Source: Nitrososphaerota archaeon
GTDB taxonomy: Archaea > Thermoproteota > Nitrososphaeria > Nitrososphaerales > UBA183
Direction of reading: 5' to 3'
Length of the DNA stretch: 8,325 nucleotides
Assembly (NCBI GenBank): GCA_029785235.1
Contig: JAFMAA010000043.1
Span: forward strand, 1-8,325
In this document: positions 5,424-8,325 of the stretch, piece after piece
Layout of the letters: the number at the start of each line of letters is the position of its first letter
Position numbering within the stretch: the stretch's first letter is position 1
Notes under the pieces: model-generated
The model's database searches: none
What the model was told of the DNA's origin: nothing
The model's input: only the letters and a program-made list of their open reading frames with translations
Made by a program: the position numbers and the translations under genes

Positions 5424-6660
5424 CTTCGTTCAGAAAGCCATCGCTTCCTACAGTTCCTTTACCCGCCTTTCCGGATCGAGAGGCAAAGTAGGTGTCTCTA
5501 AGATTGCGAATGACATTCAATTGAGATTGAACAGTCGCCTTACCCGAAAGTATCTTCTCGTCCGTCCTTTCCTTTATGTGCCTGTGGAGGGATTCTGTCT
5601 CTTTGGCAACTCGATACGCACTGACCAACATAGCCACGCGCTTTGCGACTTTCAGGTCACCCCCCTCTGCCAACATCGTACCGAAACCATCTTGTTGACC
5701 TGAAGCGTTCAGAGCACTCTTCAACGCAGTCGGTACATCTGCCGCCGGAATCTGATCGTACCCATACGTTCCGGCTTGGAAAAGTCGAACGATAGGTGGC
5801 TGTGGATTCTCAAGCATCTTCTTCAGCACTTCCTTGCTAAACCGGGGTCGAAGGTGCGCTGACCCAAACGAGTCGAAAGCGCTGAAGAGCATCAACAAGT
5901 CCCTTGCGGGGAGGGATTGAACTGCTCTCCGTTCCTGCGCATACTTGACGTTCAGCGCGTGTGCATAGGGGGGGCCATGTTCTCTCTCCACTTGACCCAA
6001 GTGAGCGACTACAGAGTTCAAGTTTGCAGATAGGCCGCTAGGTGTATGGCCATGCAGGTCCCACACATATCCAGTGACACCTTGTTTCAGATAGAACTCC
6101 TGAAGGGCGGTCTGGTCGCGATAGGATTCCATGTACGGGATCATCCCAAGTACCGGACGCTTCGAGAAGGAATCCATTCTCTTACTGAATCTCTTGAGGA
6201 ACTCTATCGTCTTCTCCGGACCGTACCCTTCCAAAGATGGAGGAACTACCACCGGTGTGGGGAGAGCGGAGAGTAGGTCTGCAAGGTAGTTGACCTCGTT
6301 TTCTGAAGGGTACCAGGGCTCTTCGCTCCTCGGATTCGCCAATCGAAAAATCGCGAGGATAAGCTCGTCTCCAAACTCATCTTGAAGATGTTTGGGAAGA
6401 ACGCTCGTGACGAAATCGCGTTGCTTCTCGTTGTTACTATCGATGCGATCAACGGTCTCCTTGGTGATGTACCTGATGACTTCAATCACTCCACGTCTGT
6501 CCTTCTTAGGCACAAACCGGGCTTCGCAGAGTGGTTCCCTCTTGAGGTGCAGGCCGCGCTTGGGTGTTGTAATCCGTGAGGCCGAGTTCAGGCGCACATC
6601 AACAACCCGAGCTGCGAAGGTGTCACTCCGCTCTCGCACTTGTACTTGGAGATTAGCCAT
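5416..6660 (-). CDS. Unrecognised 414-residue protein, possible TIM-barrel (TGT-like) fold
   Basis: I do not firmly recognise it. The N-terminus has VRERSDTFAARVVDVRLNS followed by RITTPKRGLHL. The middle alternates strands and helices: TPVVVPPSL, RPVLGMIPYM, VTGYVWDLHGHTPSG, YAHALNVKYAQ, then DLLMLFSAFDSFGSAHLRPRF. This rhythm suits an alpha/beta barrel, and the TP after the N-terminal strands and the FDS segment faintly recall tRNA-guanine transglycosylase relatives; that reading is an inference. The last ~90 residues are helical and basic. There is no signal peptide or membrane helix. The ATG at 6660 is supported by a GAGGAGGA Shine-Dalgarno site and a TATA box upstream. It is convergent with the PIN toxin (eight-base overlap). 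Its base composition looks somewhat less GC-rich than the integrase. Confidence 0.85.
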   Translation of the reverse strand: MANLQVQVRERSDTFAARVVDVRLNSASRITTPKRGLHLKREPLCEARFVPKKDRRGVIEVIRYITKETVDRIDSNNEKQRDFVTSVLPKHLQDEFGDELILAIFRLANPRSEEPWYPSENEVNYLADLLSALPTPVVVPPSLEGYGPEKTIEFLKRFSKRMDSFSKRPVLGMIPYMESYRDQTALQEFYLKQGVTGYVWDLHGHTPSGLSANLNSVVAHLGQVEREHGPPYAHALNVKYAQERRAVQSLPARDLLMLFSAFDSFGSAHLRPRFSKEVLKKMLENPQPPIVRLFQAGTYGYDQIPAADVPTALKSALNASGQQDGFGTMLAEGGDLKVAKRVAMLVSAYRVAKETESLHRHIKERTDEKILSGKATVQSQLNVIRNLRDTYFASRSGKAGKGTVGSDGFLNEVI

Positions 6661-6666
6661 GAGACT

Positions 6667-6674
6667 TCCTCCTC
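6667..6674 (-). promoter_or_regulatory. Shine-Dalgarno site of the 414-residue protein
   Basis: On the minus strand GAGGAGGA lies about six bases before the ATG at 6660. It is the clearest ribosome binding site in the window and fixes this start. It also shows that this gene, unlike several neighbours, has a short leader. Confidence 0.65.
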
Positions 6675-6700
6675 ACGTTGTGCGAAGGATAGGTACGTAG

Positions 6701-6710
6701 GATATAACAT
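6701..6710 (-). promoter_or_regulatory. TATA box of the 414-residue protein
   Basis: On the minus strand ATGTTATATC is centred about 45 bases before the ATG at 6660. That predicts transcription from near 6678 and a leader of about 18 bases that includes the Shine-Dalgarno site. Confidence 0.5.
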
Positions 6711-6758
6711 ACTATGCCCGGTCTGAGACCCACAAACAAGACCATGAGTGCTCTCTCC

Positions 6759-6801
6759 CTCAAGGGAAGACTCAGTCGGGGAAGCCCCGACTCTTCTTGA
6801 G
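6759..6801. terminator. Strong imperfect hairpin, possible terminator of the PKD gene
   Basis: The core AGTCGGGG-AAG-CCCCGACT (6774-6792) is a perfect eight-base-pair stem with a three-base loop. It is extended outward by AAG/CTT (6767-6769 with 6793-6795) and CTCAAG/CTTGAG (6759-6764 with 6796-6801), with small bulges on the left arm only. It lies 46 bases after the stop of the minus-strand PKD gene, which suits termination or 3'-end protection. There is only a loose run of T after it in that direction, so a small structured RNA or an element-end repeat remains possible. Confidence 0.5.
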
Positions 6802-6846
6802 GCAAGCTACTGCATCTTTCGTTGGCTCGCCATTCCGTCCGTTAGA

Positions 6847-8325
6847 TCAGGCCGTTGAGGAGCGCTTCCCGCGGCTCTTGCTACCGCGATGAGGAGGGGT
6901 GTTCTCATCAAGAAACTTCGGGAGAGCACTCTCGTCCACCACAACCTCCAATCTCGACGTTTCGGGAGCCGATGGCGTGGCCCTGAACACCACACTGTCG
7001 AAGTCCCCGAAGTCGGCTCCAGGGTCCCAAGAGATCTCGGCTCTCAGGTCGAGGAGGTAGTTTCGAATCTCGCCTTCGCCAAGATTGTAGGGCTTGAGCA
7101 CCTCCTTCAACCTTCTCCCTGTCACGGGGGTCTCGCTGCGGATTGTGGAGAGCATGGTGTCCGTGATCATCCCCATCCGGGCGAGTTCTTCCCGGGGTAC
7201 TTCACCTCCCGCTAGCGTGTATCTGGTGTTGCCACCGCTCTCGGTCTTCTCGATCTTGTGGGATTCCGAAAGGATGGACAATTGTGTGCGCACGGTGGCA
7301 TCAGTTGCACCAGTCATCGAAGTCACATGGTGGACTAACGCGGCCTCCTCATCGTTAGGGTTCTCCTTCAGGTGTTCCTCGATGGCCTTGGCTACACCAC
7401 TATCGGACGAATTCGTAGTGGTAGTGGTGGGTCCGCCTCCAGAGCGTCGCCTCTTCCGTAGCTCCACAAAGGCAAGGATAGCCGCCAAGGCACCGACCAC
7501 TGCAATCACGACCAGCAGGAACGTGAAGCCCCAATCCGTCCCTTGACCGCTTGGCCCGGTCGGGCCCTTCCCTGAGGGAGGGCTACTCAGGTTCAGTGCG
7601 AGGGTGTAAGGAGATGAGGTCCGGTTGTAGTTGTCGATGACCTGAATGAAGAGCTGCTGGATCGTGGGACCGGTAAGGGTTAAGTTGGCCACCTTTTCAC
7701 TCAAGGGGATCCAAGGTAGCGAGGGAAGGCTAGACTCGTTCGTGGAATACCGGTAGCCCGTCACAGAGCCATCGGTGTCGCTGGTCTGGAGCACGAACTC
7801 GAGTTCGAGATGGTAAGCGGTCCCGTTGCTGGTCGTATTGTGAGATAGGGAGAGCTGCTCGGAGGTAGCGTTGTCGATCGAGGGAGGGATGGTTCCCATA
7901 GTCAGAACTTTCGACTCGGCCGTTTCCCCAAGAGCATCGGTCACGTTCACCGAGACCTCGTAGGAGGTCGCCTGGTGGAAGGTGACCGTTACCTGTGGGA
8001 CACTCGTTATCTGGTGATCCGCTCCCAGGTTCCAAGAATAGGACAGTGGGCCGGTCCCACCGGTGACGCAGCTTAGAGAGAACGTCAGCGCGTTCCCGGC
8101 CATCGGGATTCCTGACACGAGCTGGGGCGCGCAAGGAGCTGTCGGTACAGCATTCACGGTGAGCTTGGTCGTCTCAGACGCCCGGTACCCAAATGCGTCA
8201 GTCACCGTGGTGGTGATGGAGTAACTGCCAGACGCAGTCCAAGTGGCATCCAGGGCATTCACGGAGCCGTTGATCCAACGGTTGCCACTTGCCGCGGAGA
8301 TGAGCCAGTCATAGGTGAAAGGTGC
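6847..8325 (-). CDS. PKD-repeat surface protein with one membrane helix and cytoplasmic winged helices (5' end outside window)
   Basis: The frame is open to the window edge, so 492 C-terminal residues are seen and the true start is beyond 8325; residues are counted from that edge. Two PKD-like domains (about 1-61 and 66-143) show FTYDWLI, SYSITTTVTDAFG, LSYSWNLG and YEVSVNVTDALG. A third beta-rich domain spans about 148-247. A Ser/Gly/Pro linker leads to a membrane helix (about 265-288, FTFLLVVIAVVGALAAILAF) with the positive flank LRKRRR. Inside are a winged helix (about 308-372, TDATVRTQLSILSESHKIEK then a wing ending in TRYTLA) and a second helical, wHTH-like unit (about 385-452). Many N-glycosylation sequons lie outside only. 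It looks like a one-component receptor or membrane-bound regulator; the ligand and targets are unknown. The stop is at 6847, followed by a hairpin. Confidence 0.93.
   Translation of the reverse strand, partial: APFTYDWLISAASGNRWINGSVNALDATWTASGSYSITTTVTDAFGYRASETTKLTVNAVPTAPCAPQLVSGIPMAGNALTFSLSCVTGGTGPLSYSWNLGADHQITSVPQVTVTFHQATSYEVSVNVTDALGETAESKVLTMGTIPPSIDNATSEQLSLSHNTTSNGTAYHLELEFVLQTSDTDGSVTGYRYSTNESSLPSLPWIPLSEKVANLTLTGPTIQQLFIQVIDNYNRTSSPYTLALNLSSPPSGKGPTGPSGQGTDWGFTFLLVVIAVVGALAAILAFVELRKRRRSGGGPTTTTTNSSDSGVAKAIEEHLKENPNDEEAALVHHVTSMTGATDATVRTQLSILSESHKIEKTESGGNTRYTLAGGEVPREELARMGMITDTMLSTIRSETPVTGRRLKEVLKPYNLGEGEIRNYLLDLRAEISWDPGADFGDFDSVVFRATPSAPETSRLEVVVDESALPKFLDENTPPHRGSKSRGKRSSTA

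Noticed and set aside
6721..6846. Possible C/D-box small RNA in the gap before the PKD gene
   Set aside because: CTGA and ATGAG occur, but no proper C box with a paired D box at suitable spacing was found.
7094..7546. Plus-strand frame opposite the PKD gene
   Set aside because: The minus strand carries clear PKD, membrane and winged-helix segments, so this frame is a shadow.
1..8325. CRISPR array, insertion sequence or att repeat of the tRNA end
   Set aside because: No regularly spaced repeats, transposase motifs or second copy of the tRNA 3' segment were seen by eye.

Overview
The window looks archaeal, from a moderately GC-rich genome, probably a Thermoplasmata-like euryarchaeon. Three things point there. 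The tRNA carries no encoded CCA. TATA boxes sit about 20-30 bases ahead of start codons with little or no leader. The last gene is a PKD-domain surface protein joined through one membrane helix to intracellular winged helices, a build common in that class. The lineage is an inference; domain-level placement as archaeal is firmer.

Layout. (1) Bases 1-70 are a tRNA-Glu(CTC) lacking its first two bases at the window edge. (2) It is followed at once, on the same strand, by a tyrosine recombinase of the archaeal integrase type, the classic junction of an element integrated at a tRNA 3' end. (3) From 1414 to 5423 lies compact accessory cargo: a small minus-strand gene (copy A), a plus-strand Schlafen-type AlbA_2 protein, an unrecognised minus-strand CxxC protein, a second minus-strand small gene homologous to A (copy B), and a plus-strand toxin-antitoxin pair (winged-helix/UPF0175-like antitoxin, PIN toxin). 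(4) Bases 5416-6660 hold an unrecognised 414-residue minus-strand protein with the look of an alpha/beta barrel. (5) A 186-base gap (6661-6846) carries that gene's promoter and a strong imperfect hairpin. (6) From 6847 to the window end runs the 3' part of the PKD receptor-like gene, probably ordinary chromosome or another accessory gene. No gene-free stretch exceeds 300 bases.

How the parts fit. The integrase would mobilise the element, and the PIN toxin-antitoxin pair would stabilise it. The most unusual signal is the pair of paralogous ~120-residue proteins A and B. Twelve of 21 codons in their conserved blocks differ, and eleven of those changes are synonymous, so both are under protein-level selection. 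Each is head-to-head with a gene predicted to bind nucleic acid: A with the AlbA_2 gene, B with the winged-helix antitoxin. Copy A also lies antisense to the last ~85 codons of the integrase frame, so the real integrase end needs attention. No second att copy, CRISPR array or insertion sequence was seen.
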